From the NCBI RefSeq assembly GCF_043497005.1, contig NZ_JBIEKE010000002.1, positions 806,001-870,000 on the forward strand: DNA of 64,000 bases, written 5' to 3'. Both the position numbers and the translations under genes were made by a program. The notes under the pieces were generated by a model, which did not search any database, was not told where the DNA came from, and was given only the letters and a program-made list of their open reading frames with translations. This DNA comes from Halobacillus_A sp043497005 (GTDB lineage Bacteria > Bacillota > Bacilli > Bacillales > Halobacillaceae). This document shows positions 9,260 through 17,103 of the stretch, one piece after another; the first letter of the stretch is position 1, and each line of letters begins with the position of its first letter.

Positions 9260-9844
9260 ATGAAATTAATTATTCTCTTAGGAGGAATTCTTTTTCTAAG
9301 CGCTTGTCAGCAGCAAAACGGTGATTCACTATTACAGGAAAAGCCAGAAAATACAGATACTAAAATGCAGTATGTTACCAATTCTGACCCCGTTGATCGA
9401 GAAAAGAAAACAACTCAGGAAACAGCAAGGCACTTAGCTAAACTGGCCGTTGAAGTTCCTGATGTTCATGACGCAACTTCCGTAGTAGTAGGAAATTATG
9501 CTGTTGTAGGTATTGATGTCGATAAAGACCTTGATCGTTCAAGGGTAGGTGTAATCAAATACTCTGTAGCTGAAGCCTTGAAAGATGATCCCGATGGTAG
9601 AAATGCGTTAATTGTCGCTGACGCTGACGGGGTAGAACGTATAAGGGACTTGGGTGAAAAAATGGCGGAAGGTCATCCTGTCGAAGGAATAACGGATGAA
9701 CTAAGCCAGATCATTGCACGTTATTTACCAGAAGGCCCGATCAGAGAAGTACCAACCGACGACGACCAAAGTAAAGAATCTGTACCTGATGAAGATGAAC
9801 AGAATATGGAAGAGATCCAGAAAGAGCAATCTTCTGATCAATAA
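9260..9844 (+). CDS. ylaJ: YhcN/YlaJ family sporulation lipoprotein
   Basis: The 194-residue protein has a short lipoprotein signal with lipobox LSAC (cysteine near residue 16) and the YhcN/YlaJ core: repeated VVVGNYAVVGIDVDKDLDRS followed by an IVADADGVERI segment. Family members are found in the spore membrane or cortex region and help germination or outgrowth in some species. The C-terminal 35 residues are strongly acidic (Glu, Asp and Gln rich). GAGGG precedes the ATG. It lies in the yla cluster, between the YlaL-position gene and ylaI. Confidence 0.88.
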   Translation: MKLIILLGGILFLSACQQQNGDSLLQEKPENTDTKMQYVTNSDPVDREKKTTQETARHLAKLAVEVPDVHDATSVVVGNYAVVGIDVDKDLDRSRVGVIKYSVAEALKDDPDGRNALIVADADGVERIRDLGEKMAEGHPVEGITDELSQIIARYLPEGPIREVPTDDDQSKESVPDEDEQNMEEIQKEQSSDQ

Positions 9845-9850
9845 GTGAAA

Positions 9851-9885
9851 AACAGCTAAATCCTAAAAGGATTTAGCTGTTACTT
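9851..9885. terminator. Bidirectional terminator, ylaJ / 9873 gene
   Basis: AACAGCTAAATCCT (9851-9864) and AGGATTTAGCTGTT (9868-9881) form a perfect 14-bp stem with a 3-nt loop, followed by TACTTTTTTC. The hairpin overlaps the last codons of the convergent small gene, so one structure ends both transcripts. Confidence 0.85.
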
Positions 9886-10157
9886 TTTTCAATAATTTCT
9901 CGCTCTTTTTCAGTTAAATCATTATAGTATTGTACACCGAATTGGGAACCTTCTGAAACCATTTTTGCGTTTTCGTTATCAGATAATTCTGGTTGTCCAG
10001 CTTCTTCAATCGGTAAGTCGTCACCTTTCCTAAAACGGCCTTGGACGGACTTTGCTTTGTCAACCACTTGTTGACGTTTTGATTCATCTTTCATAAAATA
10101 AGCAGCTGCACCACCTGCTGCCGCTCCTATTGCTGAAATAATCCAACGCTTTCTCAC
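9873..10157 (-). CDS. Small YtxH-like membrane-anchored protein
   Basis: This 94-residue protein begins at a GTG after AAAGGATGATAGT. One N-terminal helix (about residues 6-22, with the pattern AIGAAAGGAAAYF) is followed by a basic, hydrophilic segment rich in Lys and Arg and an acidic C-terminal end. That layout resembles YtxH-type proteins with a glycine-rich single membrane helix. No catalytic motif is visible. It lies convergent with ylaJ and divergent from ylaI. Function unknown. Confidence 0.7.
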   Translation of the reverse strand: MRKRWIISAIGAAAGGAAAYFMKDESKRQQVVDKAKSVQGRFRKGDDLPIEEAGQPELSDNENAKMVSEGSQFGVQYYNDLTEKEREIIEKSNS

Positions 10158-10284
10158 ACTATCATCCTTTCTTTAACAACTTATAGTAAAGTGTTCCCCC
10201 AACCTATTTAATTAAAACCTGAAATGCGTCTTTCGTTTATTCATGATATGATATTTATAAGTACTATAGAAAGAGGTGATCCTC

Positions 10285-10488
10285 ATGCGTGTGAAATGTG
10301 TACTTTGTGATTCTATTGAGACGATCGACAGCTACTGCCTTCAGGCTAAACGACTTCGCAATCGCAAGATCACCACTTATATGTGTCCTTCCTGCCATGA
10401 GAGAATAAAAAGAAATACTGAAAAACGGATTAATTCTGGTCATTTCCAATTCCGCCGTGAAATCAAAAAAGAAAAACACTTAAATTGA
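10285..10488 (+). CDS. ylaI: YlaI family zinc-ribbon-like protein (DUF2197)
   Basis: The 67-residue protein carries two CxxC knuckles, CVLC near residue 5 and CPSC near residue 36, suggesting a single structural zinc site, in an otherwise basic sequence. This matches the YlaI/DUF2197 family, whose function is unknown. The ATG at 10285 is preceded by AGAGGTGATCCTC. It is convergent with ylaH across a shared hairpin, as part of the yla small-gene cluster. Confidence 0.85.
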   Translation: MRVKCVLCDSIETIDSYCLQAKRLRNRKITTYMCPSCHERIKRNTEKRINSGHFQFRREIKKEKHLN

Positions 10489-10490
10489 AC

Positions 10491-10527
10491 GAAACCCCCA
10501 ATACCATAGACATGGATTGGGGGTTTC
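10491..10527. terminator. Bidirectional terminator, ylaI / ylaH
   Basis: GAAACCCCCAAT (10491-10502) pairs with ATTGGGGGTTTC (10516-10527), a 12-bp perfect stem located exactly between the two convergent stop codons. Flanking T-runs are weak on both sides. Confidence 0.7.
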
Positions 10528-10908
10528 TTATGACTGTTGATCAGATTGGCGAGCACTTCGTTCTTTATGTAGGCGTAACCTATAGATGCCAAGAATTAGC
10601 GCCGCTACTAACAGGCTTTCAGCTACCGGTAAATTTAAGCCTAGAATTAATGTTAAAAAGAATGTTCCGATGATGAGAACTGAATAAACCACTATATTTT
10701 TTAATAAAGGAAGCTTTCTAGCAAAACCTAATTTAAATGTTATAATCGCTAACGTCACCGTTACAAGATACAATCCAAAAAATGAACGAAAAAGTACAGC
10801 TACTTCTCCCTCGTCATTTAAATTTACTTCGTTGCCTAAACCGCTAAAAAACAAATCAGCAATCGGCCATAAATCAACTGGCACTTCTAATGTTGACATA
10901 TCTGTCAT
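10528..10908 (-). CDS. ylaH: YlaH-like membrane protein
   Basis: The 126-residue protein has three predicted membrane helices (about residues 40-58, 68-85 and 90-107) and a basic, hydrophilic C-terminal tail. Length and context fit the YlaH family, which has no known activity. The ATG at 10908 follows AGGGGGGACATC, a better start than the earlier in-frame ATG. Confidence 0.75.
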   Translation of the reverse strand: MTDMSTLEVPVDLWPIADLFFSGLGNEVNLNDEGEVAVLFRSFFGLYLVTVTLAIITFKLGFARKLPLLKNIVVYSVLIIGTFFLTLILGLNLPVAESLLVAALILGIYRLRLHKERSARQSDQQS

Positions 10909-11047
10909 GATGTCCCCCCTAACTTCGACAACTTTTCTTCTCACATCATACTAAATGTAAGGTTTTTACGCCACCCTATTAAAATGTCTACAATCGTTTT
11001 CATCTTACATGATTTCATTTATAATGAGCAATAGTAGGGGTGAAAAC

Positions 11048-11221
11048 ATGAAAAATATTAATTGGAACTCAATATTGCTGGCTTTCTTCGTGATCCTTGC
11101 ATTTATATCTGTTGGTTTTGCACTTGGTCAGGAAGTTTTCTGGTTGGCTTTTCTCTTCCTTTTAGCAGGATTTGGTTTAATGGGATTAGGAATTTCAAAA
11201 AAGAAACGTCAGGAAACGTAA
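11048..11221 (+). CDS. ylaF: Small two-helix membrane protein, YlaF-like (DUF5325)
   Basis: The 57-residue protein consists of two hydrophobic helices (about 7-25 and 29-47) joined by a short turn and ends in a basic KKKRQET tail, so it should sit in the membrane with the tail in the cytoplasm. It resembles YlaF of B. subtilis in size and position; function is unknown. AGGGGTGAAAAC precedes the ATG. It converges with suhB. Confidence 0.7.
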   Translation: MKNINWNSILLAFFVILAFISVGFALGQEVFWLAFLFLLAGFGLMGLGISKKKRQET

Positions 11222-11224
11222 AAA

Positions 11225-11251
11225 ACGCTGATACCTATCAGCGTTTTTTTG
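11225..11251. terminator. Bidirectional terminator, ylaF / suhB
   Basis: AACGCTGATA (11225-11234) and TATCAGCGTT (11237-11246) form a stem with T-run TTTTTTT on the plus side and A-run upstream. The suhB stop codon lies inside the hairpin. Confidence 0.85.
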
Positions 11252-12059
11252 TATTATATTTTAATTCAACGTATTGATCGATAATTTCTTTATGAATATC
11301 AGGATGACAGGCTAACACAGTTGTCTTGTTAAGCATGTCCAGTTCTTGACCATCCGCTGTAGTAACAAGACCGCCCGCTTCGTTAACAATAACCTTCCCT
11401 GCAGCAATATCCCAGGGCATCAGCGTCATTGTTAAGTAACCATCCAGTATACCTTCAGCTACATAAGCGAATTCTAATGCGGCTGAACCGTACGATCGAG
11501 TACTGCGGATACGCTTAACCAGCTCTTCCATCCCTTTGTGTTCAATATGAGGATTCTCTGGAATTAACCAAGAAGTATTTAATGCTAATATCGATTGTTC
11601 CATTGATCTTTCTTTCATTAAGTTAAGAGGCTCGTCGTTTTTAAAGGCCCCTTCTCCACGTTTAGCAGTATATAGAGCTCCTGCCATAACATCATAAATG
11701 ATTCCGATCTCCCCGACACTTTCCTCATAGATACCTACAGAAATGGCAAAGTTCCGTTTTTGGTGAACAAAATTCATCGTTCCATCGATAGGGTCTACAA
11801 TCCACACAATTCCTTTTAAATCCTGGACATCATCCCCAAATCCTTCCTCACCGAATAATCGATGATCTGGAAACTCGTTTCGAATACTCTCCGCGAAGAA
11901 CTTCTCAGTACTTTGATCCATCTCTGTTACCAAATCATTAGGGTTTGATTTAGTTTCAATTGTTCGAGGTTCATGAATTTTCTCTTTAATACGCTGACCT
12001 GCTTCATATACAAAATCTTTTGCTTTTTCAAATAAATGTTCTCTTGTTTGACTATCCAT
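11238..12059 (-). CDS. suhB: Inositol monophosphatase family protein
   Basis: The 273-residue enzyme belongs to the Mg-dependent, lithium-sensitive phosphatases (IMPase/FBPase superfamily). Visible motifs are the metal site FGEEGFGDD, the signature WIVDPIDGTMNFVH, and the C-terminal metal motif PWDIAAGKVIVNEAGG. The gene corresponds to yktC next to yktB and yktA in B. subtilis. Substrate could be inositol phosphate or another small phosphate ester; sequence alone does not decide. AAGGAG lies 12 nt before the ATG. Confidence 0.92.
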   Translation of the reverse strand: MDSQTREHLFEKAKDFVYEAGQRIKEKIHEPRTIETKSNPNDLVTEMDQSTEKFFAESIRNEFPDHRLFGEEGFGDDVQDLKGIVWIVDPIDGTMNFVHQKRNFAISVGIYEESVGEIGIIYDVMAGALYTAKRGEGAFKNDEPLNLMKERSMEQSILALNTSWLIPENPHIEHKGMEELVKRIRSTRSYGSAALEFAYVAEGILDGYLTMTLMPWDIAAGKVIVNEAGGLVTTADGQELDMLNKTTVLACHPDIHKEIIDQYVELKYNTKKR

Positions 12060-12123
12060 AGACCAGATTGACTCCTTCTCATATGGTATTTCTCTATCTT
12101 AGCAGAAATTGGGTGTATTGAAC

Positions 12124-12155
12124 AAAAAAAGAGCAGCCTCTAGTCGGTGCTCTTT
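12124..12155 (-). terminator. Terminator of the 12154 gene
   Basis: On the minus strand AAAGAGCA and TGCTCTTT pair (12148-12155 and 12128-12135) and run into TTTTTTTG. Confidence 0.8.
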
Positions 12156-12387
12156 ATTCGGACCATTCCATCAGCTGCTTATGAAGCTCTGACAACCGCA
12201 TTTTACATTTATCCATCTGCTCCTTGTCCTCTGCTATCATAGCATCATACAAGCATACTAATTCATAATCAATTTCCATGCGGATTACGGGGAGCCTTTC
12301 TTCAGCTTCTCTTTTACGTAATGCCTCCATAACGTGTTTCACTGGTCTTTCCTCCCTTTTTTCATCCATAATTATATATATGACCAT
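12154..12387 (-). CDS. Small charged hypothetical protein
   Basis: The 77-residue protein is helical and highly charged, with Lys/Glu-rich heptad-like stretches around residues 14-35 and 48-72, and no membrane segment. The ATG at 12387 has AGGAG only 3 nt upstream; a second ATG six codons in has no ribosome site, so the start is uncertain. The terminator hairpin separates it from suhB. I do not recognise the family. Confidence 0.65.
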   Translation of the reverse strand: MVIYIIMDEKREERPVKHVMEALRKREAEERLPVIRMEIDYELVCLYDAMIAEDKEQMDKCKMRLSELHKQLMEWSE

Positions 12388-12520
12388 AAGCTCCTGAAGT
12401 TTCGATAAGATTACTTATTTATAACCCAATTTCGCATGAGTGAAACCTGCAAAACACATTACTTAATGGCGGCTCTGACTTGTGGTAAAATTCTTTGTAG
12501 AATAAATAGGAGTTGAGTTT

Positions 12521-13147
12521 ATGAGTGAGTTTAATGGATTTACGCAGCAGGATTTTGATGTTTTTTCTATTAATGGACTTGAAGACAGAATGGCAGCTCT
12601 TCGAGAGAATGTCTCTCCTAAATTAGAAGCGGTTGCTGCTGAATTAGCTGCAGACCTTACAGCTATGACAGGAGATGAAATGTTTGTACATGTAGCTAAG
12701 CACGCTAGACGGACCACAAACCCTCCAAATGATACATGGGCTGCGCTTGCAGCAAATAAGAGAGGGTACAAGAAGCTCCCTCATTTTCAAGTCGGCATGT
12801 GGGGGACCCACGTTTTCGTTTGGTTTGCAGTGATTTATGAGAGCCCGATTAAAGAAAACTTCGCTGAGACTTTGCTTAAAAATAGAAAGGAAGTTCAATC
12901 CGTTGTTCCCAATGAATTTGTCTGGTCACTTGACCATACGAAGCCGGACATCATCCCCCACACTGAGGTAGATGATGAAAAATTAACCGAAATGCTCAAC
13001 CGATTAAAAACAGTTAAAAAAGCTGAACTTCTTTGCGGTATTACGCTTGACCGAAACGATGAACGTCTTCAAGACGGCCAGCGCTTTATTGACTTGTGCC
13101 GCAATACTTTTGAGACATTACTGCCCCTCTACCGTTATACAAAATAA
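12521..13147 (+). CDS. yktB: UPF0637 / DUF1054 protein YktB
   Basis: The 208-residue protein matches the UPF0637 family in length and in the segments GFTQQDFDVF near the N terminus and FQVGMWGTHVFVW in the middle. The family is widespread in Bacillales; its biochemical role is unknown. AGGAG with an 8-nt spacer precedes the ATG. It stands between suhB and yktA, the conserved ykt group. Confidence 0.93.
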   Translation: MSEFNGFTQQDFDVFSINGLEDRMAALRENVSPKLEAVAAELAADLTAMTGDEMFVHVAKHARRTTNPPNDTWAALAANKRGYKKLPHFQVGMWGTHVFVWFAVIYESPIKENFAETLLKNRKEVQSVVPNEFVWSLDHTKPDIIPHTEVDDEKLTEMLNRLKTVKKAELLCGITLDRNDERLQDGQRFIDLCRNTFETLLPLYRYTK

Positions 13148-13572
13148 AGAAGAGCCAACAGTTGGCTCTTCAGGCTGTTGAGATCGTTCTCGACAGCCTT
13201 ATTTTTGTGCCCTTGTTAGAATTCATAGGGACGGTAATGGCTTTGGTTTAATCAAGGAAAGATTTATAGAAAAAGTCAAATAACAGGGAGAAATGCTGCC
13301 TTTCAGTATGAAAAATATTCTCCTCCGCTAAGCCAGGTAAGACTAGATGCAGGAGAATTTAAAAAATCAGAAAAAAGCTGTCCTGGATTTTAATTGTCAG
13401 GCAGACCACTTATTTTAAAATTCTACCTTCAATGGACCTTCAATATTTCATTTTTATGAAGAAGATGGAGCGTGCATTTGTGGAAAGGATCGGTCTGTAC
13501 TCTCGAGGGAGGAAAAAAGCTTATAGATAAACACAGGGTTCTCTACAAGCTGAGGAGTCCTATCGACTCTTT
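13148..13572. other. yktB-yktA intergenic: terminator and repeat remnant
   Basis: No gene is visible. A terminator-like hairpin (AAGAGCCAAC/GTTGGCTCTT, 13150-13170) ends yktB. A second hairpin follows: AGGCTGTtGA pairs with TCgACAGCCT at 13171-13199. The far end carries CTCTACAAGCTGAG (13541-13554), a 14-mer also found at 33711-33724. The stretch between looks like decayed repeat sequence. Confidence 0.55.
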
Positions 13573-13851
13573 TTATTTATCCATCTTTACCCGCTGTCCT
13601 TCTGACAGTTCTTTCGCTCTTTTAACCGTTCGATAACAGGAGTATCCAGACTCTTTTTCAAATTGTCCGCATAACTGCTTCTCTTCACTTTTTGATGGAA
13701 CGATTTGTTTAAACCGAGTATACGCCATCAATAGTTCTTCCTTTTTCACACTTCCCTCATAAGCTTGTTCCACCATTGAATAAAAATTTACGACATCAAT
13801 GATTTCTTCTTTCGTCCAAAACGATTCATCTATTGGATATTGATAACTCAC
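13573..13851 (-). CDS. yktA: UPF0223 protein YktA
   Basis: The 92-residue soluble helical protein fits UPF0223: it opens with YQYPIDESFWTKEEIIDVV and contains the conserved AYEGSV and YTRFKQIVPSKSEEK segments. Function is unknown. The start is GTG at 13851. It lies 20 nt after the nitronate monooxygenase-like gene on the same strand, so the two are probably cotranscribed. Confidence 0.9.
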   Translation of the reverse strand: MSYQYPIDESFWTKEEIIDVVNFYSMVEQAYEGSVKKEELLMAYTRFKQIVPSKSEEKQLCGQFEKESGYSCYRTVKRAKELSEGQRVKMDK

Positions 13852-13871
13852 CTAGTCACTTCCTTTTGTTA

Positions 13872-14825
13872 TTAGCTCCATTTTGTACGAATGGATTCCG
13901 CCTCTTTAATAAGTCGCTCAAATAATTCGCTTACCGAGGGAACGTCCTGGATCCGGGCTGCTACTTGGCCAGCCCAGCCAAACCCATGTTCTCCTCCATT
14001 ATAAATGTATTTTTTATTCGTTTTCCCACTTACATAGGGCCGCAAAAATTCATAACCTGGCTGATTTTTTTCATATTCTACAATTTGTTCCGTCCAACGG
14101 TTTTTCAACGCTCTGGCAGGTGCTCCTAAAGAACGTTTGATTACAATTGTTGAGTTTTCATCGGCTTCAATTAAAGCATTTTTATAACTTTGATGAGCAT
14201 GCACACATTCTTTTGTCGCGATAAATCGCGTCCCCATTTCAATGCCTTCCGCTCCTAATGCTAAAGCCGCCATAAGGCCTTTCCCATCCCCAATACCTCC
14301 GGATGCAATTACAGGGATTTCCACTGCTTCTGAAACTTGTGGCGTTAATACAAACGTACTCACATCTTCTCTCCCAATATGACCGCCGCCTTCTTGTCCG
14401 ACCACCATTACCCCATCTGCCCCCAGCTTTTCGGCTTTGATGGCTTGCCTTTTCGCAGCTACAAGAACGAGCGTTTTGATTCCAGTTCCTTTCACCATTT
14501 CTAATAAAGGTTGGGGATTTCCTCCCGTAATGGTGATAGCAGGTACTTTTTCATCAATAGCTATTTGAACCATAGATTGAAATGGTCTTCCATGCTGTCC
14601 AATAGCAAAATTTACTCCAAACGGATTTGAGGTTAATGATCGTACATTATGTATCTCTTCACGTAATTGGCCCTCATTTTTCATGCTCATAGCTGTAATT
14701 TGACCTAATCCTCCGGCATTTGATACTGCTGCAGCCAAATCACTATATGCTAAGTGAGCTAATCCTCCTTGTATAACCGGGTAATCTATACCCAGCAACT
14801 CAGTCACTCTCGTATTCCACTTCAT
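13872..14825 (-). CDS. Nitronate monooxygenase / FabK-like FMN enzyme
   Basis: The 317-residue protein is an FMN-binding TIM barrel of the 2-nitropropane dioxygenase/enoyl-ACP reductase II superfamily. Supporting motifs are YPVIQGGLAH at the N terminus, a central GADGVMVVGQEGGGHIG phosphate/flavin loop, and PVIASGGIGDGKG. The sequence alone does not tell nitronate detoxification from FabK-type enoyl reduction; a stand-alone gene outside a fab operon favours the former. The ATG at 14825 follows AAGGGAAGGTGA; a GTG three codons earlier directly abuts the ribosome site. Confidence 0.85.
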   Translation of the reverse strand: MKWNTRVTELLGIDYPVIQGGLAHLAYSDLAAAVSNAGGLGQITAMSMKNEGQLREEIHNVRSLTSNPFGVNFAIGQHGRPFQSMVQIAIDEKVPAITITGGNPQPLLEMVKGTGIKTLVLVAAKRQAIKAEKLGADGVMVVGQEGGGHIGREDVSTFVLTPQVSEAVEIPVIASGGIGDGKGLMAALALGAEGIEMGTRFIATKECVHAHQSYKNALIEADENSTIVIKRSLGAPARALKNRWTEQIVEYEKNQPGYEFLRPYVSGKTNKKYIYNGGEHGFGWAGQVAARIQDVPSVSELFERLIKEAESIRTKWS

Positions 14826-14985
14826 ACTATTCACCTTCCCTTTTTATTAGTTTATCACGAATGGCCCCCTAGTAAAAAACTAGCCACGCTATAAGAACTC
14901 TGCTATAATTCATTTGCTTTTATACATGAGTTAACAAAATATCAAAAGCAGAAAATTGCTTGAGCTTATAAAGAGGTGGACCGAG

Positions 14986-16455
14986 ATGGACCAAAGTAAA
15001 ACGCCTTTATTTTCCGGGCTTAAACAACATATTGATAAAAAGCCTGTACAATTCCACATTCCAGGCCATAAGCAAGGTAAAGGAATGGATAGCGAATTCG
15101 CTTCATTTATGGGAAGCCAGTCATTAGCCATCGATTTAATTAATATTGAACCATTAGATGACCTTCATCATCCTCACGGGTTAATTAAGGACGCTCAGAC
15201 ACTTGCGGCAGAAGCTTTTGGTGCTGATTACACTTTTTTCTCCGTACAAGGTACTTCTGGAGCAATTATGACAATGGTCATGAGTGTCTGCAATCCAGGC
15301 GATAAAATTATTGTTCCAAGAAATGTGCATAAATCTGTTACTTCCGCTATCATTTTCTCAGGTGCGATTCCTATTTTTGTTCATCCTGCATTAGATGATC
15401 AATTAGGCATATCTCATGGGATAACTCCAGAAGCTGTAAACCATGCTTGCGAGGCCCATCCTGATGCCAAAGCAGTACTTGTCATTAATCCGACGTATTT
15501 TGGTGTGACGGCTGATTTAAAACAAATTGTTAACATCGCCCACGACTATGGCATGCCTGTTCTTGTTGATGAAGCACACGGCGTTCATATTCATTTTCAT
15601 GAAAGGCTGCCCGCTTCAGCTATGCAGGCAGGAGCAGACTTAGCAGCAACAAGTGTACACAAACTAGGAGGAGCTTTAACACAAAGCTCTGTATTAAATT
15701 TAAAAGAAGGACTCGTTTCTCATGAACGTGTGCAGTCGGTGCTTTCCATGTTAACTACGACTTCTACATCTTACCTTCTTCTTGCCTCTCTAGACACTTC
15801 ACGAAGGCATTTAGCGGTAAATGGGAAAGAAATGATACAACAGACACTGAATCTAGCAGACGAAGCACGACGCAAAATAAATCAGATTCCCGGCTTATAC
15901 TGTGTGGGAGAAGAAATATTAGGAACACCAGCAACGTTCGATTATGATCCGACAAAGCTTATTATCTCTGTTAAAGATTTAGGGGTGACCGGCTATGATG
16001 TAGAGGTTTGGTTAAGAAGACATTATCAAATTGAAGTAGAGCTGTCCGATTTATATAATATTCTTTGCATTATTACATCCGGAGACTCCAACCGTGAAAT
16101 CACTCTTTTAATTGAAGCGCTCACTCACTTAGCTGGTGAAGCTGCTCGTAATTCTAAAGTAGATAGCGTAAAAGTAAGTGTGCCTGATATCCCGCTCCTT
16201 GCTTTATCACCTAGAGAAGCATTTTACGCTTCTTCGGAAACGATCCCCTTTGCCAGATCAGTTGGTCGGATCAGCGCGGAATTTTTAATGGTATACCCGC
16301 CCGGCATCCCTATTTTCATTCCTGGAGAAATCATCACACAGGATAATATTGATTACATCAATGAAAATATTTCGGCGGGTTTGCCAGTTCAAGGGTTAGA
16401 AGATGACACCCTTGAAACCATTCAAGTGATTAAAGAACATAGAGCATTTAAATAA
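14986..16455 (+). CDS. speA: Arginine decarboxylase (Orn/Lys/Arg decarboxylase family)
   Basis: This PLP enzyme decarboxylates arginine to agmatine, the first step of polyamine synthesis. The 489-residue protein carries the fold-I core: LVDEAHGVH (Asp contacts the PLP ring nitrogen) and ATSVHKLGG with Schiff-base K226. The C-terminal domain has the family IPFARSVGRISAE segment. The start at 14986 follows AGAGGTGGACCGAG; the earlier in-frame TTG has no ribosome site. Lysine or ornithine decarboxylase cannot be excluded from sequence, but B. subtilis has speA in this same place beside the SR1 RNA. Confidence 0.9.
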   Translation: MDQSKTPLFSGLKQHIDKKPVQFHIPGHKQGKGMDSEFASFMGSQSLAIDLINIEPLDDLHHPHGLIKDAQTLAAEAFGADYTFFSVQGTSGAIMTMVMSVCNPGDKIIVPRNVHKSVTSAIIFSGAIPIFVHPALDDQLGISHGITPEAVNHACEAHPDAKAVLVINPTYFGVTADLKQIVNIAHDYGMPVLVDEAHGVHIHFHERLPASAMQAGADLAATSVHKLGGALTQSSVLNLKEGLVSHERVQSVLSMLTTTSTSYLLLASLDTSRRHLAVNGKEMIQQTLNLADEARRKINQIPGLYCVGEEILGTPATFDYDPTKLIISVKDLGVTGYDVEVWLRRHYQIEVELSDLYNILCIITSGDSNREITLLIEALTHLAGEAARNSKVDSVKVSVPDIPLLALSPREAFYASSETIPFARSVGRISAEFLMVYPPGIPIFIPGEIITQDNIDYINENISAGLPVQGLEDDTLETIQVIKEHRAFK

Positions 16456-16461
16456 ATACCC

Positions 16462-16500
16462 AAACAAAAAGCTCTCCAATGATTTCATTGGAGAGCATTT
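16462..16500. terminator. Bidirectional terminator, speA / SR1
   Basis: GCTCTCCAATG pairs with CATTGGAGAGC (16471-16481 and 16486-16496) around ATTT, a perfect 11-bp stem. The minus side has a strong TTTTTGTTTG tail and so ends the SR1-like RNA; the plus side has only four T after speA. Confidence 0.9.
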
Positions 16501-16508
16501 TAAAAGTG

Positions 16509-16619
16509 CTACTTTTTAGGTTGGTTGCAAGAAGGACATGTACTGTAAAGAGTAGACACTTTTTCGTTTTCATAATGTTCAATTACTTTTTGACATTCTT
16601 GACAAACAATTGTACCCAT
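16509..16619 (-). CDS. sr1P: SR1P, GapA-binding peptide encoded by SR1-like RNA
   Basis: This 36-residue frame is too short for routine gene calling. It begins MGTIVCQEC, has YENEKVSTLYS in the middle, and ends with CPSC and basic residues; two CxxC pairs (residues 6-9 and 28-31) suggest a zinc knuckle. The start, length, cysteines and EKVxTLY motif match my memory of B. subtilis SR1P, which binds GapA and promotes its contact with RNase J1. GGATGGG precedes the ATG. Placement inside an SR1-like transcript next to speA supports the identity. Confidence 0.85.
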   Translation of the reverse strand: MGTIVCQECQKVIEHYENEKVSTLYSTCPSCNQPKK

Positions 16620-16667
16620 TATTACATCCCATCCTTTACGTTTTGTATTCGCTTTCACTGTACATTT

Positions 16668-16696
16668 ATTTTAATATGTCACATTAAAAATTACAA
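16668..16696 (-). promoter_or_regulatory. SR1 sigma-A promoter
   Basis: Minus-strand -35 TTGTAA (16691-16696), 17-nt spacer, -10 TAAAAT (16668-16673). Predicted transcription start is near 16661. Confidence 0.65.
16673..16683 (-). promoter_or_regulatory. CcpN operator 1 (overlaps SR1 -10/spacer)
   Basis: Minus-strand TGTGACATATT matches all 11 positions of the CcpN motif TRTGHYATAYW as I recall it. It lies between the -35 and -10 elements, where a bound repressor would block or stall RNA polymerase. CcpN represses sr1, gapB and pckA on glucose in B. subtilis. Confidence 0.7.
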
Positions 16697-16720
16697 CCCT
16701 TTTAGTATAACTTTTTGTAA

Positions 16721-16731
16721 AATGTGTCATA
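16721..16731 (-). promoter_or_regulatory. CcpN operator 2 (upstream)
   Basis: Minus-strand TATGACACATT matches 10 of 11 positions of the same motif. It is centred 48 nt upstream of operator 1. Two spaced sites at the SR1 promoter would parallel the two-site CcpN control known in B. subtilis. Confidence 0.55.
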
Positions 16732-16904
16732 CTATTAGTTGGTCTAATTTAATATATGAAATTCTTTTTAAAAAAAGAACGGCTGTTAGTCTTTCTTAGT
16801 GTGGAGAATGGAATCTTAAACCTTCATAATATGAATGCCCATTTACAAACGCTGCTTTTATAAGGGCACAGCTTGGATAAATGAGCTTGCCCATGATCTA
16901 TTTC

Positions 16905-17010
16905 GAAAAAGGGCTTGAGGAAACGGCGAGACTTCTGAGGGAAATGGGAATGAGGTGTGACTCCGGAGGGCTGATAAAGCCCGAGGAGGTACACCGTTCG
17001 CCCGATTTGG
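16905..17010 (+). repeat. Intergenic repeat, copy A1
   Basis: A GC-richer block reading GGAAACGGCGAGACTTCT, then GGTGTGACTCCGGAGGGC and GAGGAGGTACACCGTTCGCC. It is similar to the reverse complement of 50488-50573 (copy A2). It lies between SR1 and the deacetylase gene. The surrounding bases 16740-16904 show no gene. Confidence 0.8.
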
Positions 17011-17028
17011 AGTAATAAGTATGGACAT

Positions 17029-17082
17029 AAAAAGCTCCCCTAAAGGCAACAGATTTTTAATCTGACTACCTTAGGGGGAGCA
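17029..17082 (-). terminator. Terminator of the polysaccharide deacetylase gene
   Basis: On the minus strand GCTCCCCCTAA (17071-17081) pairs with TTAGGGGAGC (17034-17043), enclosing a smaller AGATT/AATCT stem, and is followed by TTTTTA. Confidence 0.75.
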
Positions 17083-17103
17083 CTTCAACTTTCTGCCGTT
17101 CTT

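Larger units (their letters stand above)
16462..16661 (-). ncRNA. SR1-like dual-function regulatory RNA
   Basis: A transcript from the promoter at 16668-16696 would start near 16661 and end at the hairpin tail near 16462, giving about 200 nt; B. subtilis SR1 is 205 nt. It contains the SR1P reading frame. In B. subtilis SR1 base-pairs with ahrC mRNA (arginine catabolism activator) and lies between pdhD and speA, the same neighbourhood as here. Ends are inferred from promoter and terminator, not measured. Whether the base-pairing region to ahrC is conserved cannot be tested from this window. Confidence 0.75.

Noticed and set aside
12463..12771. 102-residue minus-strand frame over the yktB start
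   Set aside because: It is antisense to yktB, low complexity and has no ribosome site.
16479..16799. 106-residue plus-strand frame opposite SR1
   Set aside because: It overlaps the SR1-like gene and the terminator on the other strand, has no ribosome site, and encodes a Phe/Leu-rich artefact.
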